A stretch of 64,000 bases of DNA from Micromonospora siamensis. GTDB taxonomy: Bacteria; Actinomycetota; Actinomycetes; Mycobacteriales; Micromonosporaceae. The DNA is taken from NCBI RefSeq assembly GCF_900090305.1, contig NZ_LT607751.1, positions 124,001-188,000 of the forward strand, read 5' to 3'. Below, piece after piece: positions 50,551 through 58,003 of this stretch. The stretch's first letter is position 1. Every line of letters starts with the position of its first letter. The translations under genes and the position numbers were made by a program. The notes beneath the pieces were generated by a model. That model did not search any database and was not told where the DNA came from. It worked only from the letters and a program-made list of their open reading frames with translations.

Positions 50551-52326
50551 TCACTCGGGCGCCTCCCGAGGCGCCGGCGGGACGGGCGGCGGCAGCGGAG
50601 TGGTCTCCCGGAGCAGGGCGCTCAGCCCGGCCCGGCGGGCCACCACGGTCAGCCGGTCCCCCGCCTGGATCACCACCCGCGGATCGGTGGACCAGTCGGC
50701 CTTGCGGCCGGGGCGGCTGTGGGCGAGCAGGCGTACCTCCCCGGGGCGGGCGACCGCGGCGAGCGGGCGGCCGTCCAGCGGTGAGCCGGCCACCACCGGC
50801 ACCTCGGTGACCAGCAACGCGTGCCGGCCGACCGGGATGGTGGCGACCACCGCGCGGTCCAGCAGCGCCACCGCGAAGGCCGGCGCGGCCAGGTACGACA
50901 CGCTGCGGGAGATGCCGATGCCGAAGGCCTTCTGGATCCGTTCGGCGAAGTCGCCGTCGAAGAGCCGCAGCACCACCGGCAGGTCGGCGTCGATGGCGCG
51001 GGCGTTCAGCGCGGCGCGCAGGTTGGTGCCGTCGTCGGTGGAGACCACCACCAGCGCCTGGCAGGTGGCCACGGAGGCCGCGCGCAGCGTCTCCTCCAAC
51101 CCGGCGTCGCCGACGATCAACGGAACGCCGAGCCGGTGGGCCAGCGCCGCGCCCCGGGCGTCCGGGTCGCGGTCGATGGCCACCACCTCGACGCCGAAGT
51201 CGTGCAGCTGGGCCATCACCCGGGTGCCGATGTTGCCCAGGCCGACCACCACCACGTGGCCGGTCCGGTCCGGTTGGATCCGGCCGGAGTGCAGCGCCAG
51301 CCGGGCGTTGACGATGCCGTCGACCACCGCGGCGGTGATCAGTGGGATCAGCGCCAGTCCGGCCAGGTTGAGCACCACCTGCATCACCTGGGCGGCGACC
51401 GGCTTGGCCAGGTCCGGGTCCTGGCCGCTGAGCGTGGTGACCAGGGTGAGATAGAGCGCGTCGGCCCAGTCGACGTGCGCGGCCCGGGCGTTGAGCCAGC
51501 CCAGGGTGGCGATCACCCCGAGCAGCAGCAGCACGGCGATGCCGATCTTGCGGGTGGCGAAACTGCGTACCGCCCGGACCAGCACGGCGAACGGCCGCCG
51601 GCGGCGCCGGGCCCGGACCAGGCGGCGGGCCGCCAGCTCGGTGCCGGCCGGCTGGCCGGTCGCCTCGGCGAGCACCACGTCGGCGGACTCCTCGTCCGCC
51701 GGCAGGACCCGGATCAGGTCGGGGTCCGTGGTGACGGCCAGGCCGCAGACGACGTCGTCGGGGCGTACGTCGGCGCGCCGGGCCACGTAGAGGGTGCGGC
51801 CGGCGTGCCGGAAGTGGGTGGGGGCGACCTCACCGAGGGCGGCGGCCACGAAGGCCGGCGCGGCCATCGAGGCGTCGGAGAGGACCGCCGAGTCGGGGAA
51901 GAGCTGCCGCAGGCCGTTGGCGAGGCTGGTGTTGAACATGCGTACCACCAGGCGCAGCCGGGGTTCGACCTCCTGGGCGCAGAGCGTGGCGTGCATGTTG
52001 CCCACGTCGTCCTGGCGCAGCAGGGCCAGGCCGTCCGCCCCGGCCAGCCCGGCCCGGCGGAAGGTGGACTCGTCGAGCCGGTCGGCCCGGACCACCTCGA
52101 TGCCCTGGAGGTCCCGCCCGTCCGGCCCCTCCGAGCGGCGGCGCTCCGGCACCACCAGGGTGACCCGGATCCGGCCGGCGGACGAACCGCTGCCGAGCAG
52201 CGCCCGGACCACCCAGTAGGCCAGCGGGTCGGAACCGCAGACCACGTAGTGCGGGCGGGGGTCGCCGTTGCCACGCAGCCGCCAGCCGGTCGCGCGGCGG
52301 GCCCGGTCGCGCAGGGGTTCGGCCAT
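50551..52326 (-). CDS. CASTOR/POLLUX-like ion-channel protein with two TrkA-N/RCK domains
   Basis: The 591-residue protein has an RCK/TrkA-N domain at the N-terminus (PHYVVCGSDPLAYWVVRALL), a central pair of helices with a pore-like loop (DALYLTLVTTLSGQDPDLAK, then VMQVVLNLAGLALIPLITAA), and a second TrkA-N domain (GHVVVVGLGNIGTRVMAQLH, VVAIDRDPDARG) followed by a TrkA-C-like end. The usual K+ filter TVGYG is absent; the loop reads TTLSGQD, so ion selectivity is uncertain. It likely gates ion flow in response to NAD(H) or a nucleotide. Confidence 0.85.
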   Translation of the reverse strand: MAEPLRDRARRATGWRLRGNGDPRPHYVVCGSDPLAYWVVRALLGSGSSAGRIRVTLVVPERRRSEGPDGRDLQGIEVVRADRLDESTFRRAGLAGADGLALLRQDDVGNMHATLCAQEVEPRLRLVVRMFNTSLANGLRQLFPDSAVLSDASMAAPAFVAAALGEVAPTHFRHAGRTLYVARRADVRPDDVVCGLAVTTDPDLIRVLPADEESADVVLAEATGQPAGTELAARRLVRARRRRRPFAVLVRAVRSFATRKIGIAVLLLLGVIATLGWLNARAAHVDWADALYLTLVTTLSGQDPDLAKPVAAQVMQVVLNLAGLALIPLITAAVVDGIVNARLALHSGRIQPDRTGHVVVVGLGNIGTRVMAQLHDFGVEVVAIDRDPDARGAALAHRLGVPLIVGDAGLEETLRAASVATCQALVVVSTDDGTNLRAALNARAIDADLPVVLRLFDGDFAERIQKAFGIGISRSVSYLAAPAFAVALLDRAVVATIPVGRHALLVTEVPVVAGSPLDGRPLAAVARPGEVRLLAHSRPGRKADWSTDPRVVIQAGDRLTVVARRAGLSALLRETTPLPPPVPPAPREAPE

Positions 52327-52412
52327 GCCCGGATGGTAGTCAGCCGCTCGCGGTACGCGCAGCCCCCGCGATCATGACGCATGTCCCCCGGCACGGCGGG
52401 TAGATCACCGCC

Positions 52413-52892
52413 ATGCAGACGTTCCTCCCGTACCCGGACTTCCTGGCCAGCGCCCGGACGCTGGACCAGAAGCGGCTGGGCAAGCAACGGGTGGAGACCA
52501 TCCAGGTGCTGCGCGGGTTGACCCGGCCGGACTACGGCTGGCGCAACCATCCGGCGGTGAAGATGTGGGCCGGCTACGAGGAGGCGCTGGTCCGGTACGG
52601 GTTGGACGTCTGCGCGGTCTGGTCCGAGCCGGGCCGGGCGGACACCTGCGCCGCCACCATGACCACCGACCTGGCCACCGCCTGCGGCCTGACCCGGATC
52701 CGCGGCCAGGCCGAGCTGGCCGAGGCCGGTGAGCTGCCGCCCTGGCTGGGTCGCGAGGACCTGCACCTGAGCCACCGGTCGTCGCTGGTCCGCAAGGCGC
52801 CCGAGCACTACCGGCCGCTGTTCGGTGACGTCCCGCCCGACGTGGAGTACGTCTGGCCCGCCTCCGACCGCCCCCGCCGCTGCCTGCCCTGA
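52413..52892 (+). CDS. MSMEG_6728 family protein
   Basis: The 159-residue soluble protein matches an actinobacterial family named after its mycobacterial member: MQTFLPYPDFLASARTLDQK, RLGKQRVETIQVLRGLTRP, and LHLSHRSSLVRKAPEHYRPL. The pattern resembles pyrimidine-dimer glycosylase-like proteins (YPDF...LD..RL.KQRVE), but catalytic activity in this family has not been shown to my knowledge. ATG 52413 follows the divergent promoter shared with the channel gene. Confidence 0.85.
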   Translation: MQTFLPYPDFLASARTLDQKRLGKQRVETIQVLRGLTRPDYGWRNHPAVKMWAGYEEALVRYGLDVCAVWSEPGRADTCAATMTTDLATACGLTRIRGQAELAEAGELPPWLGREDLHLSHRSSLVRKAPEHYRPLFGDVPPDVEYVWPASDRPRRCLP

Positions 52893-52933
52893 GGTGCGGC
52901 AGACTGGTGGCTCGGTCGGGTGGAAGGGTGCAC

Positions 52934-54460
52934 ATGACGCTGTCCCAGGTGGTCGGTCGGCTCATCGGCGTACGGGAGCGGGTGGTGGACCCGGGCGGTG
53001 GTGGCGCCCCCCGGGTGCCGCACCCGGTGGAGGCGGTGGTGGTCGGCGGTGGCATCGCCGGCATGTCGGCGGCGGTGGTGCTGGTCGAGCGGGGCGTCCG
53101 GGTGACGGTGCTGGAGGCGGCGCCCACCCTCGGCGGTCGGCTCGGCGCGTGGCCGGCGGCGCTGCCCGACGGCGACCAGATGAACGAGCACGGCTTCCAC
53201 GCGTTCTTCCGGCAGTACTACAACTGGCGCTCCATTCTGCGCCGGGTCGACCCGAAGCTGGGCTTCCTCAAGCCGATCCCCGGCTATCCGATCCTGTCCG
53301 GGCAGTGGCCGACCGAGGAGTTCGGCAAGCTGCCGCCGGCGCCGCCGTTCAACCTGCTGGCGCTGCTGCTGCGCAGTCCCAGCCTGCGCCTGGCCGACCT
53401 GCGGTCGATGGACCGGGACGCCGCGCTGCCGCTGCTCACCTACCACCCCGAACGCACGTACGCCGAGTTCGACGACACCACCGCGGACGAGCTGCTCACC
53501 TCGCTGCGGCTGCCGGACCGGGCGCGGGCGATGCTCTTCGAGGTCTTCTCCCACTCGTTCTTCAACCACGAGGCGGAGATGTCGGCGGCGGAGATGATCG
53601 CCCAGTTCCACTTCTATCTGCTGGGCAACCCGGAGGGGCTGGCCTTCGACTGCCCGGACGAGGACTACGCCACGGCGATCTGGGGGCCGCTGCGCCGGCA
53701 CGTCGAGGCGCACGGCGGCCGGGTGCTGACCGGCGCCCCGGCCACCCGGCTGGACCGCACCCCCGGCGGCTGGCAGGTGACCACCGGCGACGGCACGTCG
53801 TACCCGGCCGGGCACGTGGTGCTCGCCGTCGACCCGCCCGCGCTGGCCCGGCTGGTCGGCGCCTCGCCGGTGCTCGCCGGGGCCACGCCGCAGCTGGTGG
53901 AGCGGATGTCCGCGTTCGGCACGGCCGGTCCGCCGTACGCGGTGGCCCGGTACTGGATGGACGGGGACGTCCGCTCCGACCGGGCGGTGTTCAGCGGGGT
54001 GTCCCGGCAGGCCACCCTCGACTCGGTGACCCTCTACCACCGGCTGGAGAACGAGTCCCGCCGCTGGGCCGAGCGCACCGGTGGCTCGGTGGTGGAGCTG
54101 CACGCGTACGCCTGCGAGCCGGACGTGCCGGCCGAGGAGCTGGCCGAACGGATGCGGGCCGAGCTGGTCGGGCTCTGGCCGGAGGTGGCGGAGCTGCGGG
54201 TCCGCGAGCTGCGCGCCCGGGTGGAGGCGCAGGCGCCGGCGTTCACGCCGGGCAGCGACGGCTGGCGACCGGGGGTACGCACCGAGGCCGACGGGCTCTA
54301 TCTGGCCGGCGACGGCATCCGCACGGAGTTCCCGAGCGCGCTGATGGAACGCTCGGCGGCCACCGGGATCGTGGCGGCCAACCACATCCTGCGCGCCGAG
54401 GGCGGCGCCGCGGAGCCGGTCCGCTCCATCCGTCCCCGGGGCCTGCTCGCCCGCCGCTGA
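52934..54460 (+). CDS. FAD-dependent oxidoreductase, CrtU/carotenoid-desaturase-like
   Basis: The 508-residue flavoprotein has the dinucleotide-binding motif VVVGGGIAGMSAAVVLVERG, the FAD contact LEAAPTLGGRLGAW, then NEHGFHAFFRQYYNWRSILR and EVFSHSFFNHEAEMSAAEM, motifs of the isorenieratene synthase (CrtU) N-terminal region and related phytoene-desaturase family. No carotenoid gene is nearby, so the substrate is unknown. The C-terminus binds FAD again (LYLAGDGIRTEFPSALME). GGAAGGG precedes ATG 52934; a GTG at 52907 is an alternative. Confidence 0.85.
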   Translation: MTLSQVVGRLIGVRERVVDPGGGGAPRVPHPVEAVVVGGGIAGMSAAVVLVERGVRVTVLEAAPTLGGRLGAWPAALPDGDQMNEHGFHAFFRQYYNWRSILRRVDPKLGFLKPIPGYPILSGQWPTEEFGKLPPAPPFNLLALLLRSPSLRLADLRSMDRDAALPLLTYHPERTYAEFDDTTADELLTSLRLPDRARAMLFEVFSHSFFNHEAEMSAAEMIAQFHFYLLGNPEGLAFDCPDEDYATAIWGPLRRHVEAHGGRVLTGAPATRLDRTPGGWQVTTGDGTSYPAGHVVLAVDPPALARLVGASPVLAGATPQLVERMSAFGTAGPPYAVARYWMDGDVRSDRAVFSGVSRQATLDSVTLYHRLENESRRWAERTGGSVVELHAYACEPDVPAEELAERMRAELVGLWPEVAELRVRELRARVEAQAPAFTPGSDGWRPGVRTEADGLYLAGDGIRTEFPSALMERSAATGIVAANHILRAEGGAAEPVRSIRPRGLLARR

Positions 54461-54510
54461 GCCCGCCCGCCCGGTCGGGCCTCGCACCAGTCGGCGGCGC
54501 ATCACTCTTT

Positions 54511-54560
54511 CGAGCGCGATACCTCAGAGTCATTTTGATACCTCTGAGGTATCGCGCTCG
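54511..54560. repeat. perfect 19-bp palindrome with nested repeat
   Basis: CGAGCGCGATACCTCAGAG (54511-54529) is exactly complementary to 54542-54560 across a 12-base loop. The right half also contains GATACCTC-T-GAGGTATC, a complete 8+1+8 palindrome, so two alternative folds are possible. It lies between co-directional genes (crtU-like and the gene at 54668). Confidence 0.8.
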
Positions 54561-54596
54561 TTCCCTCGTTGCCCCTCGACCATATACCGGTTTGGT

Positions 54597-54602
54597 TACA
54601 AT
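54597..54602 (+). promoter_or_regulatory. possible -10 element (TACAAT)
   Basis: TACAAT lies in a notably AT-rich stretch (54580-54608), 66 bases before GTG 54668. No well-spaced -35 is seen. It probably drives the hypothetical gene downstream. Confidence 0.35.
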
Positions 54603-54667
54603 TATCCGGATCGGTGTGATGGTGCCCGCCCGGACAGAGCGGGCGGCCGGTCAGGTGAGGGAGGTCC

Positions 54668-55768
54668 GTGCAGCCAGCCGATCAGCTGCGGTGGGAGGCC
54701 CCGTCCGACGACGACCGGGGCGGCCACGAGCGACCCGCCGTGGTGACCGCGCTGCACCTGGGCTGGTGGCTGGCCGACGCCTTCCACACCGTGCTGCACC
54801 CGTACGCCTGGTCGCCCGAGGGCGGGGACGGCTCGCCGCCGGAGCCGCCCCGCAAGCTGGCGAACTTCACCGAGATGCCGGTGGCCGGCCGGCTGCGGAT
54901 GTATCTCGACGGCGTGGACGTCGCACTGGCCCGGATCGCCGCGTCGACCGCCGACGGTCGGCCGCAGCCGAGCACGTCGGCGGCGCGGTCCCGGCTCGAC
55001 CGGGCCGGACCGCCGTGGGCCGAGGACGCCGCGGAACTGCTGTCGGCGCTCGACGAGCTGAACATGGACGTGCTGCGCTGGACGATGGCGACCGACCACC
55101 GGGTGGGGCTGGCGTACCGGCTGGGCCGGTCGCTGGCCGACACCGTCCGCAACTGCGAGCTGGAGCCGCTGACGCCACGCTTCAACGGGCGGCAGGCGCA
55201 GCTCTCCCGCTGGCTGCGGACGCTGGCCAGCGCGCTGCCGCCGTTCTCCGCCGAGGTGGTCCGCGGCTCCCTGGCCGCCTGGACGACGGCCGTCGACGCC
55301 GCAACCTCCGCCGGGCCGCCCGGCACGCCGACCGTCCGGGAGCTGGCCACCGCCGTACGCGATCAGGGCGAGCTGTGGCGCGGCGTACTCACCGGTGAGC
55401 TGGACCCCCGCGACCTGCTCGACGAGGACGACTACGCCGTGGTGGCACGGCGCCTGGTCATCCGGGACCGGCGGCTGGTCACGGAGGCGGTCCGCGGCAT
55501 CTTCCGGCCGGTGCTGGTCCCGCTGCTGGCCGCCCTGCTCGCCGTGGTCGGGGTGAGCGCCCTGGCGGCCAGCGGCTCGCCCACCACCCGGGCCGCGATC
55601 GCGCTGGTCGGCCTGGGCGGCGGCCTCGCCGCGATCTGGCGGTCGGTCTCCCGACCCGCGCTCGCCGTCGCCGGCCAGGTCAACCGCCCGCTGCTGGACG
55701 CCGAACTGATCGTCCAGATGGTCGACCGGGTGACCGAACCGCTGTGGCGGGCCGGGGCGCGACGGTAG
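54668..55768 (+). CDS. hypothetical membrane protein (366 aa)
   Basis: The protein has a soluble helical N-terminal part (residues 1-280; VVTALHLGWWLADAFHTVLH, LLSALDELNMDVLRWTMATD) and two C-terminal hydrophobic segments (FRPVLVPLLAALLAVVGVSA and TRAAIALVGLGGGLAAIWRS). No known domain is recognised. GTG 54668 has GAGGGAGGTCC upstream. The arrangement suggests a cytoplasmic helical domain anchored by a tail. It stands alone between two palindromes. Confidence 0.7.
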   Translation: MQPADQLRWEAPSDDDRGGHERPAVVTALHLGWWLADAFHTVLHPYAWSPEGGDGSPPEPPRKLANFTEMPVAGRLRMYLDGVDVALARIAASTADGRPQPSTSAARSRLDRAGPPWAEDAAELLSALDELNMDVLRWTMATDHRVGLAYRLGRSLADTVRNCELEPLTPRFNGRQAQLSRWLRTLASALPPFSAEVVRGSLAAWTTAVDAATSAGPPGTPTVRELATAVRDQGELWRGVLTGELDPRDLLDEDDYAVVARRLVIRDRRLVTEAVRGIFRPVLVPLLAALLAVVGVSALAASGSPTTRAAIALVGLGGGLAAIWRSVSRPALAVAGQVNRPLLDAELIVQMVDRVTEPLWRAGARR

Positions 55769-55868
55769 CCCGGACCACGACGAACCGGGCCGGCCGCGAT
55801 CGCATCGAAATGCGTTGCCGCCCCTCCCGGCCACGCCTACCGTGATCACGCAGGCCAGCCGACGTGTC

Positions 55869-55902
55869 GAGCCGCCCGGACCAGCGCGTCCCCGGGCGGC
55901 TC
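55869..55902 (+). terminator. terminator after the 366-aa membrane protein gene
   Basis: GAGCCGCCCGG (55869-55879) pairs perfectly with CCGGGCGGCTC (55892-55902). It sits about 100 bases after the stop at 55768 and 78 bases before the HNH gene. Confidence 0.65.
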
Positions 55903-55979
55903 GTTGCTACCCGGGACCGGCCCGCCCGTCCCGCCGCCGACCGGCGCCGGGGCGCCACCGCCAGCGAAGGGAGAGCCCG

Positions 55980-56423
55980 GTGGACGCCGTCCTCGTCATC
56001 AACGCCGACCTCGGCCCGCTGCACCGGGTCACCGTCCAACACGCCATCCGGATGATCTGCCGTCGGGTCGCCGAGATCCACGAGGCGGAGCCGGACCGGG
56101 TGATCGGCGTCTACCCGATGCCCCGGGTGGTCCGCCTGGTCCGGTACGTGGTCACCCGCTGGCGGTTCAGCGCCGGACCGGGCTGGTCGCGGGCCGGGGT
56201 GCTGCGCCGCGACGGCCACCGTTGCGCCTACTGCGGGGCCCTCGCCACCACCGTGGACCACGTGCTCCCCCGCTCCCGGGGCGGGCGCAACACCTGGAAG
56301 AACACCACGGCCGCCTGTTACGGCTGCAACCAGCGCAAGGGTGACCGGACCCCGGCCGAGGCGGGCATGCCGCTGCGCCGGGAGCCGGCGACGCCGAGCT
56401 GGGTGGCGCTGGTCGGGCGCTGA
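55980..56423 (+). CDS. HNH endonuclease
   Basis: This 147-residue HNH-family nuclease has the treble-clef motif GHRCAYCGALATTVDHVLPR, SRGGRNTWKNTTAACYGCNQ and RKGDRT. It matches a stand-alone actinobacterial HNH group in which an N-terminal half starts MDAVLVINADLGPLHRVTVQ and is followed by a basic helix. GTG 55980 is preceded by AAGGGAGAG. The physiological DNA target is unknown; no partner toxin, phage or restriction genes are adjacent. Confidence 0.92.
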   Translation: MDAVLVINADLGPLHRVTVQHAIRMICRRVAEIHEAEPDRVIGVYPMPRVVRLVRYVVTRWRFSAGPGWSRAGVLRRDGHRCAYCGALATTVDHVLPRSRGGRNTWKNTTAACYGCNQRKGDRTPAEAGMPLRREPATPSWVALVGR

Positions 56424-56431
56424 CCGGGACC

Positions 56432-56490
56432 GGCCGGCGGGCACAGGGGGCCGCGTCGGAGGTACGCCTCCGGCGCGGCGCCCGCCGGCC
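56432..56490. terminator. bidirectional two-layer terminator
   Basis: GGCCGGCGGGC pairs with GCCCGCCGGCC (outer 11 bp), and inside CCGCGTCGGAGG pairs with CCTCCGGCGCGG around TACG. It fills the gap between the HNH gene and the convergent membrane-protein gene. Confidence 0.8.
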
Positions 56491-56497
56491 CTCTTAC

Positions 56498-57079
56498 TCA
56501 GTCCACGGAGTCCGCCGGGTGCGCCGCCAGGAACGCCTCGGCCCGGCGGGCGTCCCGGAGGACCGAGATCGCGGCGACGACGAAGATCGCCGCCATCGCC
56601 AGCGTCAACGCCAGCCAGAACCAGGAGTACCTGGACAGCGCCTGCCCGCCGAAGACCAGCATCAGGCAGACGAACACCCAGATCAGCCAGCGGTTGGCGG
56701 CCATCTGCCCGGCGACGTTCCGCAGCACCGCCGGGTCCTCCCCGGCCGCGGGCTCGTTGCGGCGGATCTTCCGGGCCAGCTCCCGGCGGCGCGACCAGCT
56801 CAACGCCCAGAGCCGGGACTCCCGGTTGGCCTTGAGCCGGCCGCTGCGGTGGCCGTACACCAGCAGGCCGACGTCACCGAGCAGCCCGAGCGCCACCATG
56901 CCCAGACCCAGGTTCTCCGCCCAGCCGGGCGGGTCTCCCCGCCAGCCCGGCAGCTCGTCCCCGCCGGTGACCGCCCCGATGACGAACCCGAGGATCGCCG
57001 CCACCAGTCCCGCGCCGATCAGCAGCAACCGGAACCGCCGCCGCCCGCGGGTTATCCGCCCCTGTTCACTGTCGTCCAT
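56498..57079 (-). CDS. hypothetical four-helix membrane protein (193 aa)
   Basis: Four hydrophobic segments are visible: LLLIGAGLVAAILGFVIGAV, LGLGMVALGLLGDVGLLVYG, LIWVFVCLMLVFGGQAL and FWLALTLAMAAIFVVAAISV. A basic cytoplasmic stretch between helices 2 and 3 (SWSRRRELARKIRRNE) resembles inner-membrane retention signals. ATG 57079 is chosen as the start of the conserved part (MDDSEQGRITRGRRR). No family is recognised. It is co-directional with the enoyl-CoA hydratase upstream, 60 bases apart. Confidence 0.75.
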   Translation of the reverse strand: MDDSEQGRITRGRRRFRLLLIGAGLVAAILGFVIGAVTGGDELPGWRGDPPGWAENLGLGMVALGLLGDVGLLVYGHRSGRLKANRESRLWALSWSRRRELARKIRRNEPAAGEDPAVLRNVAGQMAANRWLIWVFVCLMLVFGGQALSRYSWFWLALTLAMAAIFVVAAISVLRDARRAEAFLAAHPADSVD

Positions 57080-57139
57080 GATGGACCCCCGTTCGTCGAC
57101 GGCGGACGTACCCATCGACGGGGGTCGGGCAAACGGCGG

Positions 57140-57907
57140 TCAGTGCCGGCCGGGCGGCGCCCAGCCGAAGCGCGGCGGCCGGCGCTCGTTGGCCGCCGCC
57201 ACCCCCTCGCGGGCCTCGCCGCTGGCCCGGACCTGCCCGTGCCACCAGGCGATCCGGGCGTCGTCGGCCCGGTCGTCGACGATCTCCTTCGCGGCGGCCA
57301 CGGTGAGCTGCGAGCGGACCGCGACGGCGGCGGTGATCCCGTCGACCCGCTCGGCGAGGCGGTCCGGCGGCAGCAGCTCGTCGACCAGGCCGGTCCGCAG
57401 CGCCCGGTCCGCGTCGATCAGCTCGCCGGTGAAGAGCAGGTACTTGGCGGTGGCCGGGCCGACCAGCCGGGCCAGCCGCCGGGTGGTCGGCGCCGGATAG
57501 ACCAGCCCCAGCCGGGCCGGCGGTACGCCAAACCGGGCCCCCTCGGCTGCGATCCGCAGGTCGCAGGCGACGGCGAGCTGGCAGCCGCCGCCCACGCAGG
57601 CCCCCTCGATCGCGGCGACGGTGGGCTTGGCGAAGCCGGCCAGCCGCTCCTCGGCGGTCACCGCGATGCTCGCGTCACCGGCGTCCAGCAGCTCGTCCAG
57701 GTCACCGAGGTCGGCGCCGGCGCAGAAGGTGCCGCCCGCGCCGGTGAGCACCAGGGCCCGGACCGCCGGGTCGGCCTCCAGGCCGTCCAGCAGGACCGGC
57801 AGCTGCCGCCACATCGCGGCGGTCATCGCGTTGCGCCGGGCCGGGTTGTGGATGGTCACCGTCGCCACCGGCCCGGTCACCGTGACGGTCAGTTCCGCGT
57901 CCGACAT
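57140..57907 (-). CDS. enoyl-CoA hydratase/isomerase family protein
   Basis: This 255-residue crotonase-family enzyme carries the oxyanion-hole segments LTGAGGTFCAGADLGDLDEL and IEGACVGGGCQLAVACDLRI and FGVPPARLGLVYPAP. Members add water to or isomerise enoyl-CoA thioesters in fatty-acid or amino-acid breakdown. ATG 57907 is preceded by AGGGAGAG. Residues 110-135 hold the region that varies with substrate; no partner beta-oxidation gene is in the window. Confidence 0.92.
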   Translation of the reverse strand: MSDAELTVTVTGPVATVTIHNPARRNAMTAAMWRQLPVLLDGLEADPAVRALVLTGAGGTFCAGADLGDLDELLDAGDASIAVTAEERLAGFAKPTVAAIEGACVGGGCQLAVACDLRIAAEGARFGVPPARLGLVYPAPTTRRLARLVGPATAKYLLFTGELIDADRALRTGLVDELLPPDRLAERVDGITAAVAVRSQLTVAAAKEIVDDRADDARIAWWHGQVRASGEAREGVAAANERRPPRFGWAPPGRH

Positions 57908-57946
57908 GCGCTCTCCCTGGTTGGTCCCGGGCCCGACCATAACGGC

Positions 57947-57988
57947 GCGGGCCCGACGACCACCCGGGTGGGTGGCCGCCGGGCCCGC
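57947..57988 (-). terminator. terminator after the M4 protease gene
   Basis: Nineteen-base arms (57947-57965 and 57970-57988) pair with only two wobble positions around GGGT. It begins 16 bases past the protease stop at 58004 and ends before the crotonase start region. Confidence 0.8.
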
Positions 57989-58003
57989 CGGCACCGGGTC
58001 AGG

